Below, piece by piece: positions 1-13,088 of a DNA stretch of 61,764 nt; the stretch's first letter is position 1, and every line of letters starts with the position of its first letter. The position numbers and the translations under genes are program-made. The notes beneath the pieces are model-generated. The model was not told where the DNA came from. It saw only the letters and a list, made by a program, of their open reading frames with translations, and did no database searches. This DNA comes from Symsagittifera roscoffensis (taxonomy: Eukaryota; Xenacoelomorpha; Acoela; Convolutidae), in the NCBI RefSeq assembly GCF_963678635.1, contig NW_026970812.1, forward strand, positions 1 to 61,764, read 5' to 3'.

Positions 1-1263
1 ACAAAAGTCCCACAACTCGGCATCTCAGCCACAAAAGCATAAGCTGGCAAACAGTATACGTAATTGTTTTCCCACACCTAATTAACAAAAGTCGAACCGC
101 GAAAGAATAAATATGAAATTGAAAGATCTTTTAAATTAAAACAAGTACAAATGAAGAAAAAACAAAATTTGTTCAAAAAAATTTCAATTCAAAATTTGAT
201 TTCAAAGAAAACCACACAAACCGAAAAATAAATTTTAAGTATGTTTTCAAAATTAAATTTTAAAACGTTGGAGATTGAGTCATGGTTTCAAGTTTTCTGA
301 ATTAATTTCAGCCGTTTAGAATTGTGAGCTCGAAAAACGTAGCTCCACTCTCCCCCGGATTACAAACTTCAAACACGATCGAAGTTCATCCAATGGAAAA
401 AGAGTTACCATGAAATTCCCTGAACTAAAATGATTGCTTGAACAAAATTCGAAAACTGTTTTTTCAAATTATAGATTTGCGTGGGAGGTAATTTTCCAAC
501 CTCTGGACGCGCATGAAAGGCATTTCTCCATTGCTAGAAACTTTTACCTTTTTTTGACATTTCATGTTTTTTTCTTTATGTCTTCAGACATTTTTGCAAG
601 AAGTTTTCGCAGAGAAGATCAAACTGTGTCTTTACTGACTACAGTAAAAAAAATGCCATGTAGAGATTCACCATTTCAATGAACACAGTTTTTACATAGA
701 GATAACATAGCCAGAAGACAATCGGAAATAATCAAACAAACTAAAAAGAACAGATAAAAACACTGACTTGAAACAATTTCAATCTCAATAAAAGTACAAC
801 TGCTCTTAAGGCATTGTGAATTTCTAAAGCAATTAAGAGTTCACACCTTTTTAGTTTATCCAGAAATTTAAATTTTAATTCCGCCAAAATTTTTTTCTAA
901 TTTTTCAATTAAAACTCTATCACGACTTTCATACCTTTTACGCTTTCATAGTCAAAAAGCTCAATCAGTGCATATAAACCTAAAGGCATTCGAGAGAACA
1001 TTAGAGTGAATGAATGCACTTGTGTAGAAGTATAACTTTCCACGACTTTCTGAAAAAATTTTCATCGACCCATAATTATTCAGAAGAGAGATAAAGTTGG
1101 TCTCATTTTGCTGCATTATATACTTTATCTATTATTCATTCCATATTTAGCAGCCACCACTTCAAATTAATTTCTGAGTTTTTTAAAGCAAAAATTTACT
1201 ACCCGTTTTCTAGTTGATACTTTTCTGCAGAGACGACTGTACTCTGAGATTTTCTGGGCTGCT
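1..1263 (+). repeat. Left outer arm of block L
   Basis: This stretch is repeated in reverse orientation at 11,548-12,837. It includes the only forward copies of the 1-709 segment and then enters the first tandem unit at 710. An open frame at 434-682 has a similar partner at 12,177-12,383 on the minus strand, but neither starts at a convincing ATG and both end at different places, so they are not called as genes. Confidence 0.8.
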
Positions 1264-4200
1264 TTTCTTAATAAAATTATTTCACGTTTTGTTTTCAGCT
1301 AAATTTCAAAAAGTGAAACAAAAAGTCGAGCATCTAAGAAGAAAAAATACCTAGAACAAAATGATTATATTATAGTGAGAACTACTTTAATAAAGATTTT
1401 TCAAAAAAAAAGTGTTCAACGTTTTTTAGAGATCTAATCCATTTTCAAAGGTAAGTTTAAGAAAGCTATTCTCATCGTTTGCAATTCCGTAATTTGGCAG
1501 CGTAGTTTGCCTTCCTCTTACATATTTTTCAAAACAGAAATAACAAAAAATCATTAGTAAAATTAAGCTTTAAGTATTTTCAGCAGACAGCCAACAGTCA
1601 TTTAAAACAGAGTCAAAGAACCCAATGAAACAACAAAAATGAAATGAAATATATGGATTCATTTTTTTCTGATTTAAGATCAAACTATGACTTTGACTTT
1701 GGTGACTTTATAACTATTATTTTTTTAATATTTCAGCCAGAAGACAATCGGAAATAATCAAACAAACTAAAAAGAACAGATAAAAAGACTGACTTGAAAC
1801 AATTTCAATCTCAATAAAAGTACAACTGCTCTTAAGGCACTGAATTTCTATAGCAATCAAGAGTTCACACCTTTTTAGTTTATCCAGAAATTTAAATTTT
1901 AATTCCGCCAAAATTTTTTTCTAATTTTTCAATTAAAACTCTATCACGACTTTCATACCTTTTACGCTTTCATAGTCAAAAAGCTCAATCAGTGCATATA
2001 AACCTAAAGGCATTCGAGAGAACATTAAAGTGAATGAATGCACTTGTTTAGAAAGTAAAATTTTCCACGACTTTTTTCTGAAAAAACTTTCATGAACCAT
2101 ATAAGAGTTAAAATTACGTTTATCGACCCATAAATATTCAGAAGAGAGATAAAGTTGGTCTCATTTTGCTGCATTATATACTTTATCTATATTTCTTTCC
2201 ATATATAGCAGCCACCACTTCAACCTTATTTCTGAGTTTTTTAAAGCAAAAATTTACTACCCGTTTTCTGGTTGATACTTTTCTGCAGAGACGACTGTAC
2301 TCTGAGTCTTTCTGGGCTGCCTTTCTTACTAAAACTATTTCACGTTTTGTTTTCAGCTAAATTTCAAAAAGTGAAACAAAAAATTTAACGTTTTTTCAAA
2401 TTTCGAGCATCTAAGAAGAAAAAATACCTAGATCGAAATGATTATATTATAGTGAGAACTGCTTTAATAAAGATTTTTCAAAAGAAAAAAAAGTGTTCAA
2501 CGTTTTTTAGAGATCTAATCCATTTTAAAAGGTAAGTTTAAGAAAGCTACTCTCATCGTTTGCAATTCCGTAATTTGGCAGCGTAGTTTGCCTTCCTCTT
2601 ACATATTTTTCAAAACAGAAATAACAAAAAATCATTAGTAAAATTAAGCTTTAAGTATTTTCAGCAGACAGCCAACAGTCATTTAAAACAGAGTCAAAGA
2701 ACCCAATGAAACAACAAAAATGAAATGAAATATATGGATTCATTTTTTTCTGATTTAAGATCAAACTATGACTTTGACTTTGGTGACTTTATAACTATTA
2801 TTTTTTTAATATTTCAGCCAGAAGACAATCGGAAATAATCAAACAAACTAAAAAGAACAGATAAAAAGACTGACTTGAAACAATTTCAATCTCAATAAAA
2901 GTACAACTGCTCTTAAGGCACTGAATTTCTATAGCAATCAAGAGTTCACACCTTTTTAGTTTATCCAGAAATTTAAATTTTAATTCCGCCAAAAATTTTT
3001 TCTAATTTTTCAATTAAAACTCTATCACGACTTTCATACCTTTTACGCTTTCATAGTCAAAAAGCTCAATCAGTGCATATAAACCTAAAGGCATTCGAGA
3101 GAACATTAAAGTGAATGAATGCACTTGTTTAGAAAGTAAAATTTTCCACGACTTTTTTCTGAAAAAACTTTCATGAACCATATAAGAGTTAAAATTACGT
3201 TTATCGACCCATAAATATTCAGAAGAGAGATAAAGTTGGTCTCATTTTGCTGCATTATATACTTTATCTATATTTCTTTCCATATATAGCAGCCACCACT
3301 TCAAACTTATTTCTGAGTTTTTTAAAGCAAAAATTTACTACCCGTTTTCTGGTTGATACTTTTCTGCAGAGACGACTGTACTCTGAGACTTTCTGGGCTG
3401 CCTTTCTTACTAAAATTATTTCACGTTTTGTTTTCAGCTAAATTTCAAAAAGTGAAACAAAAAATTTAACGTTTTTTCAAATTTCGAGCATCTAAGAAGA
3501 AAAAATACCTAGATCGAAATGATTATATTATAGTGAGAACTGCTTTAATAAAGATTTTTCAAAAGAAAAAAAAGTGTTCAACGTTTTTTAGAGATCTAAT
3601 CCATTTTAAAAGGTAAGTTTAAGAAAGCTACTCTCATCGTTTGCAATTCCGTAATTTGGCAGCGTAGTTTGCCTTCCTCTTACATATTTTTCAAAACAGA
3701 AATAACAAAAAATCATTAGTAAAATTAAGCTTTAAGTATTTTCAGCAGACAGCCAACAGTCATTTAAAACAGAGTCAAAGAACCCAATGAAACAACAAAA
3801 ATGAAATGAAATATATGGATTCATTTTTTTCTGATTTAAGATCAAACTATGACTTTGACTTTGGTGACTTTATAACTATTATTTTTTTAATATTTCAGCC
3901 AGAAGACAATCGGAAATAATCAAACAAACTAAAAAGAACAGATAAAAAGACTGACTTGAAACAATTTCAATCTCAACAAAAGTACAACTGCTCTTAAGGC
4001 ACTGTGAATTTTTAAAGCAATCAAGAATTCACACCTTTTTAGTTTATCCAGAAATTTAAATTTTAATTCCGCCAAAATTTTTTTCTATTTTTTCAATTAA
4101 AACTCTATCACGACTTTCATACCTTTTACGCTTTCATAGTCAAAAAGCTCAATCAGTTCATATATACCTAAAGGCATTCAAGAGAACATTAGAGTGAATG

Positions 4201-7200
4201 AATGCACTTGTGTAGAAAGTAAAACTTTCCACGACTTTCTGAAAAAATTTTATTCGACCCATAAGTATTCAGAAGAAAGATAAAGTTGGTTTCATTTTGC
4301 TGCATTATATACTTTATCTATATTTCTTTCCTTATATAGCAGCCACCACTTCAAATTTATTTCTGAGTTTTTTGAAGCAAAAATTTACTACCCGTTTTCT
4401 GGTTGATACTTTTCTGCAGAGACGACTGTACTCTGAGATTTTCTGGGCTGCTTTTCTTACTAAAATTAATTCACGTTTTGTTTTCAGCTAAATTTCAAAA
4501 AGTGAAACAAAACCTTTAACGTTTTTTCAATTTTCGAGCATCTAAGAAGAAAAAATACCTAGATCGAAATGATTATATTATAGTGAGAGCTGCTTTAATA
4601 AAGATTTTTCAATAGAAAAAAAAGTGTTCCACGTTTTTTTAGAGATCTAATCCATTTTAAAAGGTAAGTTTAAGAAAACTATTCTCATTGTTTTTAATTC
4701 CGTAATTTGGCAGCGTTGTTTGCCTTCCTCTTACATATTTTTCAAAACAGAAATAACAAAAAAGATAGGGCAAAAAGCAAAGAAAAAATACAAACTGATA
4801 ACTTTTCAAGAAGTTTGAATGAGAAAAAAATTACCGCAACTTATTGCCTAACCCAACAGATGGTAAACTTAACAACTATTCAAAGAAGTTAGCATGTTTG
4901 CTATACCCATCAACGATCATTCTCTGAACTAACTTGCTTATGGAGAAAAAACTCGATTTAACTGTTTTAACATTTTGGTTGTCGCAAAGTGAAAGAAAGC
5001 TTACTAAAATTTTTTCACGTTTTGTTTTCAGCTACATTTCAAAATTGAAACAAAAAATTTAACGTTTTTTTAAGTTTCGAGCATCTAAGAAGACAAAATA
5101 CCTAGATCGTATGAATATATTATAGTGAGAACTGCTTTAATAAAGATTTTTCAATAGAAAAAAGTGTGTTCAACGTTTTTTTAGAGATCTAATTCATTTC
5201 AGAAGATAAGTTCAAGAAAGCTATTCTCATCGTTTGCAATTCCGTAATTTGGCAGCGTAGTTTGCCTTCCTCTTACATATTTTTTAAAACAGAAATAACA
5301 AAAAGTCATTGGCAAAGTTAAGCTTTAAGTATTTTCAGCAGACAGCCAACAGTCATTTAAAACAGAGTCAAAGAACCCAATGAAACAAAAAAAATGAAAT
5401 GAAATATATGGATTCATTTTTTTCTGATTTATGATCAACTTATGACTTTGACTTTGGTGTTTTTATAACAATTTTTTTTTTAATTTTTCAGCCAGAAGAC
5501 AATCGGAAATAATCAAACAAACTAAAAAGAACAGATAAAAAGACTGACTTGAAACAATTTCAATCTCAATAAAAGTACAACTGCTCTTAAGGCACTGTGA
5601 ATTTCTAAAGCAATTAAGAGTTCACACCTTTTTAGTTTATCCAGAAATTTAAATTTTAATTCCGCCAAAAATTTTTTCTAATTTTTCAATTAAAACTCTA
5701 TCACGACTTTCATACCTTTTACGCTTTCATAGTCAAAAAGCTCAATCAGTGCATATAAACCTAAAGGCATTCGAGAGAACATTTTGTGTAGAAGTATAAC
5801 TTTCCACGACTTTCTGAAAAAATTTTCATCGACCCATAATTATTCAGAAGAGAGATAAAGTTGGTCTCATTTTGCTGCATTATATACTTTATCTATATAT
5901 CTTTCCATATTTAGCAGCCACCACTTCAAATTTATTTCTGAGTTTTTTAAAGCAAAAATTTACTACCCGTTTTCTGGTTGATACTTTTCTGCAGAGACGA
6001 CTGTACTCTGAGATTTTCTGGGCTGCTTTTCTTAATAAAATTATTTCACGTTTTGTTTTCAGCTAAATTTCAAAAAGTGAAACAAAAAGTCGAGCATCTA
6101 AGAAGAAAAAATACCTAGATCAAAATGATTATATTATAGTGAGAACTGCTTTAATAAAGATTTTTCAAAAAAAAAAGTGTTCAACGTTTTTTAGAGATCT
6201 AATCCATTTTAAAAGGTAAGTTTAAGAAAGCTATTCTCATCGTTTGCAATTCCGTAATTTGGCAGCGTAGTTTGCCTTCCTCTTACATATTTTTCAAAAC
6301 AGAAATAACAAAAAATCATTATTAAAATTAAGCTTTAAGTATTTTCAGCAGACAGCCAACAGTCATTTAAAACAGAGTCAAAGAACCCAATGTAACAAAA
6401 AAAATGAAATGAAACATATGGATTCATTTTTTTCTGATTTATGATCAACTTATGACTTTGACTTTGGTGTTTTTATAACAATTTTTTTTTTTAATTTTTC
6501 AGCCAGAAGACAATCGGAAATAATCAAACAAACTAAAAAGAACAGATAAAAAGACTGACTTGAAACAATTTTAATCTCAATAAAAGTACAACTGCTCTTA
6601 AGGCACTGTAAATTTCTAAAGCAATTAAGAATTCACACCTTTTTAGTTTATCCAGAAATTTAAATTTTAATTCCGCCAAAAATTTTTTCTAATTTTTCAA
6701 TTAAAACTATATCACGACTTTCATACCTTTTACGCTTTCATAGTCAAAAAGCTCAATCAGTGCATATAAACCTAAAGGCATTCGAGAGAACATTAGAGTG
6801 AATGAATGCACTTGTGTAGAAGTATAAATTTCCACGACTTTCTGAAAAAATTTTCATCGACCCATAATTATTCAGAAGAGAGATAAAGTTGGTCTCATTT
6901 TGCTGCATTATATACTTTATCTATATATCTTTCCATATTAAGCAGCCACCATTCCAAATTTATTTCTGAGTTTTGTAAAGCAAAAATTTACTACCCGTTT
7001 TCTGGTTGATACTTTTCTGCAGAGACGACTGTACTCTGAGATTTTCTGGGCTGCTTTTCTTAATAAAATTATTTTACGTTTTGTTTTCAGCTAAATTTCA
7101 AAAAGTGAAACAAAAAGTCGAGCATCTAAGAAGAAAAAATACCTAGATCGAAATGATTATATTATAGTGGGAACTGCTTTAATAAAGATTTTTCAAAAAA

Positions 7201-7526
7201 AAAAGTGTTCAACGTTTTTTAGAGATCTAATCCATTTTAAAAGGTAAGTTTAAAAAAGCTATTCTCATCGTTTGCAATTCCGTAATTTGGCAGCGTAGTT
7301 TGCCTTCCTCTTACATATTTTTCAAAACAAAAATAACAAAAAATCATTAGTAAAATTAAGCTTTAAGTATTTTCAGCAGACAGCCAACAGTCATTTAAAA
7401 CAGAGTCAAAGAACCCAATGTAACAAAAAAAATGAAATGAAATATATGGATTCATTTTTTTCTGATTTAAGATCAAATTATGACTTTGACTTTGGTGACT
7501 TTATAACTATAATTTTTTCAATATTT
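710..7526 (+). repeat. Tandem array of about 1.0-1.1 kb units
   Basis: The anchor GCCAGAAGACAATCGG recurs at 710, 1,736, 2,817, 3,898, 5,491 and 6,502, giving unit lengths of 1,026, 1,081, 1,081, 1,593, 1,011 and about 1,025 bp. The two 1,081-bp units (1,736-2,816 and 2,817-3,897) differ at only a handful of bases. Open frames of 64 codons recur in the units (for example 2,166-2,360, 3,247-3,441, 4,297-4,491, 5,872-6,066 plus; 1,717-1,911 and 2,798-2,992 minus). They lack a good coding signature and are explained by duplication of the DNA. Confidence 0.9.
4750..5020 (+). repeat. Insert inside the fourth tandem unit
   Basis: The 1,593-bp unit is longer because this segment, followed by a second copy of the part from about 4,470 to 4,755 (now 5,020-5,310), interrupts the normal order. 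The segment itself is an inverted copy of 19,140-19,371 in block R. It therefore marks the point where the R-type sequence joins the array. No gene is visible in it. Confidence 0.7.
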
Positions 7527-8373
7527 CCTCATACTTCAAACAAAGAGAAGCAACGGAATTTGAAAAAAAATCAAACGAATAAGAAGTAATAAAAGAAATG
7601 AAAATGGAAAAAAAGGATTTGGAACGACTTTTTACACGAACTAAATCTCTGCTTATAAATTTATAGCGCCTAATGTTTTGCCCCATTAGTTTTGCCCCAT
7701 AACAAAACATCAAGAATAGAAATTTGAATCAAACGAAAACTATAACGATCTTTCTGCTTTACTAAAAACAAATTGGAACAATTTAGTTGTATGGAATAAC
7801 TCAACACTCATAAAAATTTCGCCTTATGTTTCATCATCAAAATTAAACTCATCATAGTCTGCATAAACTAGCAAAAAACAGACTTTCAAAAATAATGTTT
7901 TTTCAAAAAAAAAATTCAGCAAAATCTTTTATTCCAAACTAAAACATTTGAAGCTCTGAACCTAAGATTCTATGTAAATTAATCGGTTTGCTTCTCTTTA
8001 ATTATAAATGTTTTATTATTTATGTAGCTCAAAACACCAAAAGTCTATGAAATGAACATTTACCATGAAGTAGTTGTTTTTCAGCAAAAATAATGCGTTT
8101 TGTTTTCGTTTTAATACGTTTTTTGGTTTCGGGAGGCTGCTAGAAAATAAAAAGTTTCATTTTTCATCTCGGTTCACGATTTAGACACCCAAGGAAAAAA
8201 AAATCATATTTCCAAAAAAAACATCTCTAGAGCTTCTCAAAGGTTTTTCATTGTGTTATAACTCTTGTTTGGTCGACTGGAACCTTCATTGGACAGTTTG
8301 AGACAAAAATCAAAGTTTTGTCTCCAATTTTTTAATGTTTTCGTTTTTTGATTTTTTCAAATTTTCATAAAAG

Positions 8374-8438
8374 AACTGAGATGTAATATTTACATCTCAG
8401 TTTCTGTTCTCCTATGCGGTAGCATAGGAGAACAGAAA
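8374..8438. repeat. Two perfect back-to-back hairpins
   Basis: The first hairpin pairs AACTGAGATGTAA (8,374-8,386) with its complement at 8,390-8,402 over a 3-base loop. The second pairs TTTCTGTTCTCCTATGC (8,401-8,417) with 8,422-8,438 over a 4-base loop. They share two bases. The inverted partner of this region in block R (around 17,100-17,170) keeps only one side of each stem, so the hairpins are specific to the L copy. Confidence 0.9.
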
Positions 8439-8642
8439 ATGTCTTCTTAAAGTTTTGTATCTTAATCACATCAAAAGTTTTCGGGTTCGGAGCCTCGAAT
8501 TAGTCAAAAGTCCTATTTTCAGAAAAATAAGAAAAGGCTTAAAATTAACAAAATTTATTATTTATTTAAAATTTTGACATAGCAGTTTTACAACGTTTTT
8601 TCATCCACATTACGCTTCAACTGAAATTAGTAGTTAGACTAT

Positions 8643-9002
8643 TGGCTCTCCCTACTATAGGAGAACCAAAAAGGTCCTATTAGTAGAGCTTCTATCTTGT
8701 TCACAACAAAAGTTATTAGGCTCAGAACTGCATATAAACCGTTCCCAGCAACCCTGATGTTGTACATTTCTCCCTATTTTTGACGGCGGTGGTTAAGAAC
8801 GTTTCACAAAAAAAGCTAGGCTTTTGGCTTTCCCTACCATAGGAGAACCAAAAACGTCCCGTTAGTCGAGCTTTTATTTTTATCACAAAAAAATTATTTG
8901 ACTCAGAACTGCATATAAATTGTTACCAGCAACCCTTATATTGTACTTTACCCCCCTACATTTGGTGGCGTTTGTTAAGAACGTTTCGCATCATATACCT
9001 GC
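8643..9002 (+). repeat. Dimer of a roughly 180-bp repeat
   Basis: Two diverged units lie side by side. Each starts near a GG(C/T)T(C/T)TCCCTAC box, continues through AGGAGAACCAAAAA, CTCAGAACTGCATATAAA and CCAGCAACCCT, and ends near GTTAAGAACGTTTC. The first runs from about 8,643 to 8,825 and the second from about 8,826 to 9,002. A fragment of a third unit precedes them at about 8,404-8,500. The same dimer occurs inverted at 16,544-16,898. Confidence 0.8.
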
Positions 9003-10989
9003 TCACCTTAGTCACTTTAATCCAAACGTACAAAAAAGTAGGTTTATAAGAAAGAATTGAAGGTAAATGTATCTACTTAAAATGAGTTAGTCAAACCACC
9101 AAGTAATAGTAATGATTTCCTTAACAGGACTGACTATTTTAACCCAAAGGGAAAGCAAGATTGTGAAAAAACCGCTAATAATCACCTTCAACCCACGCTT
9201 GCGTTTAGATAATAATTAAGACCCCAACTCTAAACTAAAACTCAATTTTGACTTTTGCTTTCTCGTTTCAAATGTTCTTGATTAAAACAAACAAAAACTA
9301 TATCTTGAAATTGAATAAATGAAAAACTCAATAAACAAAACAAGAGCTAACTTTTCAGCATTTCCTTCAAACGTCGGAACAAAAATCATCGAATTTCTCT
9401 TCTTAATGAACTGAAATTTTGAATTCTGAAGTCTAGAAACTGTTCAGTAGCAAGAATCAAAACATTGAGAGCTTTTCCCTGGAAGCTTTCACTGATAAAT
9501 TTCTCTTTTTCTACTAGCTCTGTGGAAATAAAAAACTTGTATCAGATTTCTTGAAATTTCATTCGATGAGAGAATGGTTGAACGGTAACTTCTTGTTAAA
9601 TTTTAAGATTACCAATTACTTGGTTTAATGGCCGTTGAAATTTGCCCAGACTAACATGAAATAGAAAATAAACAAAAACTTATCAAGTTTTGCAGCCCAG
9701 ATGTTTCAGCAGCTGAAAATCACTCTTTTTTTCCTCGTTTCGACCGACACTTGCAATGATTTGTTTGAGTCGGAGTTAGTTTCGGTTTTTCTTTCCTGCA
9801 GTTTAAGGAAATCTGCATGTTATTTTGGTCTACTTCATTTTGGGGTATAAAAAAACTTGGAACAGATTCAGTAGCTTACTTCGATTTTAGAAGCGGTTTA
9901 CTTTGTTTTGGAATCATAAAACTTTTGCACTAGTAAGTTTATAGTTATTTCATTTTTTATACCTGACACCGTTTTCTGAGGCGCTTTGCTTTTCTTGATG
10001 GGAAGAGATATATAAATCCGTGGTATATCGAAGCAGTTTTAATTGTGTTATCAAATTTTATAGCCTTTGCATAAACTTAGTTTCAATTTTACCAACTGAT
10101 CAGATTACACTACTGTAGGAAAATGAATTTATAGAAAATCACAGTTTTTTCCAATCAGGTTAGTTTTTTAAATGAAATTGCACAATGACACGCGATGACG
10201 TATCTAGCTGCATTGATTTTCAACCAATAAAAAACCATCGTTTTGCGGCTTGATTATGAAATTAATAGTTGCATGGAAAATTATCCTATTAAAAACCGTT
10301 GTTTCGCGGCAAGATTACAAAAGTTTAACTCTCGGTTAAACGTTTTTGATCATGTCTGAACATATTTTTCCACGCGCCGTGAAGAGATTTTTTCGAAACC
10401 ATCAAAAAATGTGGGAAGCCCTATATGCCGGGACGATTACTTTTTTAACTACTCATAGAACAAGGACACATTATCCCTTACCCATATGAAACCAGAAAAA
10501 TTACCTTAGTGACAATTGTAGAAGTTGAATTCAACTGGTGTTAATGATAAAATAATTTTAAAAATTCAAGATTTTAATTGGAAAGTTTACTCTGGTTGCA
10601 TTTGAAAAAATCTATTTAAACTGGTGTGGATTATCAATTAATAACAAAATTTTCTGAATTCTCATTGATCTCATAGAATAAAAAGAAATCATCTCTTACC
10701 CGCTGGAAACTGGAAAAAATTATCTGATACTTTTTCAGATAACTACTAGCAAGGAAAACGCTTTGCCAACAGATAAGAATCTGAAAACGTAATTCAAACA
10801 TTTGCGCGCATCAAGAAGTTTGAGTACCGTTAACGGAGTTCAAAGAGAATATGAAAAAATGCTGGAAAATATTTAAAAATTTTGCGTAAGCATTTCACTT
10901 AATCATCAACTGTTATAAAATGTTTTTATCTTTCAACAAAAGAAGAAATTGATTTTAAAGACCCGATTTGACGTTGACACCACTTGTCA

Positions 10990-11436
10990 TTAAATCATAC
11001 ACAATCTCATCAGACCCAAAATGGAGGCATATATTATAGCGACTTTGATGTTTATGCCTTGATTTTCAAGTTCAGCCATTAGTTTATAGTAACTTTTGGC
11101 TCTCGAGCTGGCTGTAAATGAAAACTGATCAGTACAGGATGAATCAAGTCTAGTTTTTTTTGAAAACTCAACCCCCAACAAAACCAGTTTTGGGTGATTG
11201 CGAACTTTAGGTCCTCCAATGTTTTTTCTATGGGGCTGTTGAATCAAACTAAATCTGAATGGTTGCAATTGTAGCAGAAACTGGGCAAAATTTGATGCAG
11301 CTTTCATTTTAAATTTGGAATAGGTGTTTCCTCTAATAAAGAAAGCAGCTGTTGATGCAAATGATGCTGCAAGGTTACTGAAAAGTGAAATTTTTAGTGA
11401 CGGCCTTGGTTCCCTCAATGAAAGTTTAATGTTCAC
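10990..11436 (-). other. ORF-like segment, one of three copies; no recognised product
   Basis: An open frame of about 142-148 codons is shared by three repeat copies (here, 14,115-14,543 plus, and 20,559-20,987 minus). No domain is recognised. It has no ATG: the apparent starts are GTG here and TTG in the others. Almost all differences between the copies change the amino acid (for example K/T, F/S, P/S, T/R, P/L), and only one clear silent change was noticed between the 14-kb and 21-kb copies. That argues against selection on a protein, although an old exon carried by the repeat is possible. Confidence 0.25.
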
Positions 11437-11547
11437 AGCGCTTACAGTTTGTTCTCACGTACTATCACTTTTGGCAGGTTATCGGATGCATGCAGACGAT
11501 TTCAAAATGATTGCCGTATCATACGCTTAATATCTTGTTTTCTATTA

Positions 11548-12837
11548 GCAGCCCAGAAAATCTCAGAGTACAGTCGTCTCTGCAGAAAAGTATCAACCAG
11601 AAAACGGGTAGTAAATTTTTGCTTTAAAAAACTCAGAAATAAATATGAAGTGGTGGCTGCTATATATGGAAAGAAATTTAGATAAAGTATATAATGCAGC
11701 AAAATGAGACCAACTTTATCTCTCTTCTGAATAATTATGGGTCGATGAAAATTTTTTCAGAAAAAAGTCGTGGAACGTTTTACTTTCTACACAAGTGCAT
11801 TTATTCACTCTAATGTTCTCTCGAATGCCTTTAGGTATATATGCACTGATTGAGCTTTTTGACTATGAAAGCGTAAAAGGTATGAAAGTCGTGATAGAGT
11901 TTTAATTGAAAAATTAGAAACATTTTTTGGCGGAATTAAAATTTAAATTTATGGATAAACTAAAAAGGTGTGAATTCTTAATTGCTTTAGAAATTCACAG
12001 TGCCTTAAGAGCATTTGTACTTTTATTGAGATTGAAATTGTTTCAAGTCAGTGTTTTTATCTGTTCTTTTTAGTTTGTTTGATTATTTCCGATTGTCTTC
12101 TGGCTATGTTATCTCTATGTAAAAACTGTGTTCATTGAAATGGTGAATCTCTACATGGCATTTTTTTTTACCGTAGTCAGTAAAGACACAGTTTGATCTT
12201 CTCTGCGAAGGAAAACTTCTTGCAAAAATGTCTGAAGACATAGAGAAAAAAATCACGAAATGTCAAAAAAAGGTAAAAGTTTCTAGCAATGGAGAAATGC
12301 CTTTCATGCGTGTCCAGAGGTTGGAAAATTACCTCCCACGCAAATCTATAATTTGAAAAAACAGTTTTCGAATTTTGGTTCAAGCAATCATTTTAGTTCA
12401 GGGAATTTCATGCTAACTCTTTTTCCATTGGATTAACTTCGATCGTGTTTGAAGTTTGTAATCCGGGGGAGGGCGGAGCTAAGTTTTTCGAGCTCACAAT
12501 TCAAAACGGCTGAACGGCTGAAATTAATTCAGAAAACTTGAAATCATGACTCAATCTCCAACGTTTTAAAATTTAATTTTTAAAACATACTTAAAACTTA
12601 TTTTTCGGTTTGTGTGGTTTTTTTTTGAAATCAAATTTTGACTTGAATTTTTTTGAACAAATTTTGTTTTTTCTTCATTTGTACTTGTTTTAATTTAGAA
12701 GATCTTAGAAAAATTTCAATTTCATATTTATTCTTTCGCGGTTCTACTTTTGTTAATTAGGTGTGGGAAAACAATGTCGTATTTTGTTTGCCAGCTTATG
12801 CTTTCGTGGCTGAGATGCCGAGTTGTGGGATTTTTGT
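11548..12837 (-). repeat. Right outer arm of block L
   Basis: Inverted copy of 1-1,263. The inner junction falls at AGCAGCCC (11,548-11,555), which matches GGGCTGCT at 1,256-1,263. The outer end falls at about 12,837, where similarity to the window start stops because the window stops. It contains one partial tandem unit and the counterpart of the 434-682 open frame. Confidence 0.85.
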
Positions 12838-13088
12838 GAGGTCAGAATTTTTTTTATCGTAGATGCAATTGTTTTTTATTATTCTTTGTTCTTTTAATTT
12901 ATTACTTAAATAGCCCTGATTTTGGAAAACTTGTTTTTCGTTTTTTTTAAAAGCTTTATTCAAAGTAAAAGATTTCGGGTTTTGTTTATCGGCTTAGTTG
13001 CCTTAATTTGTGTCGCTCCGAAGATAAAAACTGTTGATTAAAAACAATCAGACAGTTTTTTTTGTAAATTTTCAAATCTTGCTTGAAC
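12838..13088. other. Spacer between blocks L and R
   Basis: About 250 AT-rich bases separate the outer end of L from the outer end of R. No repeat partner inside the window and no gene are seen. Confidence 0.5.

Larger units (their letters stand above)
7527..11430. repeat. Interior block of L, inverted copy of block R interior
   Basis: This 3.9-kb block is found in reverse at 14,114-18,655. The part from about 9,974 to 11,430 occurs a third time, in direct orientation, at 19,542-20,995. The R copy carries about 0.6 kb of extra sequence (about 17,850-18,465) that is missing here. The stretch is AT-rich and contains palindromes and a 180-bp dimer. No gene is supported apart from an ORF-like segment at 10,990-11,436. 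Confidence 0.8.
1..12837. repeat. Composite inverted-repeat block L (foldback-like)
   Basis: The two ends are inverted copies of each other: 1-1,263 pairs with 11,548-12,837. Between them are a tandem array (710-7,526), a unique-looking block (7,527-11,430) and a short junction (11,431-11,547). The left arm starts at the window edge, so the real outer end may lie outside. No transposase, integrase or other recognisable protein was found on either strand. The organisation resembles foldback elements, whose long inverted ends contain tandem repeats, but that class is an inference. Arms match at high identity with small indels, which points to a fairly recent origin or to gene conversion. Confidence 0.75.

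Noticed and set aside
2166-6066. Recurrent 64-codon open frames in the tandem units as a gene family
   Set aside because: They repeat because the DNA unit repeats, show no coding signature, and are shared by noncoding flanks of equal similarity.
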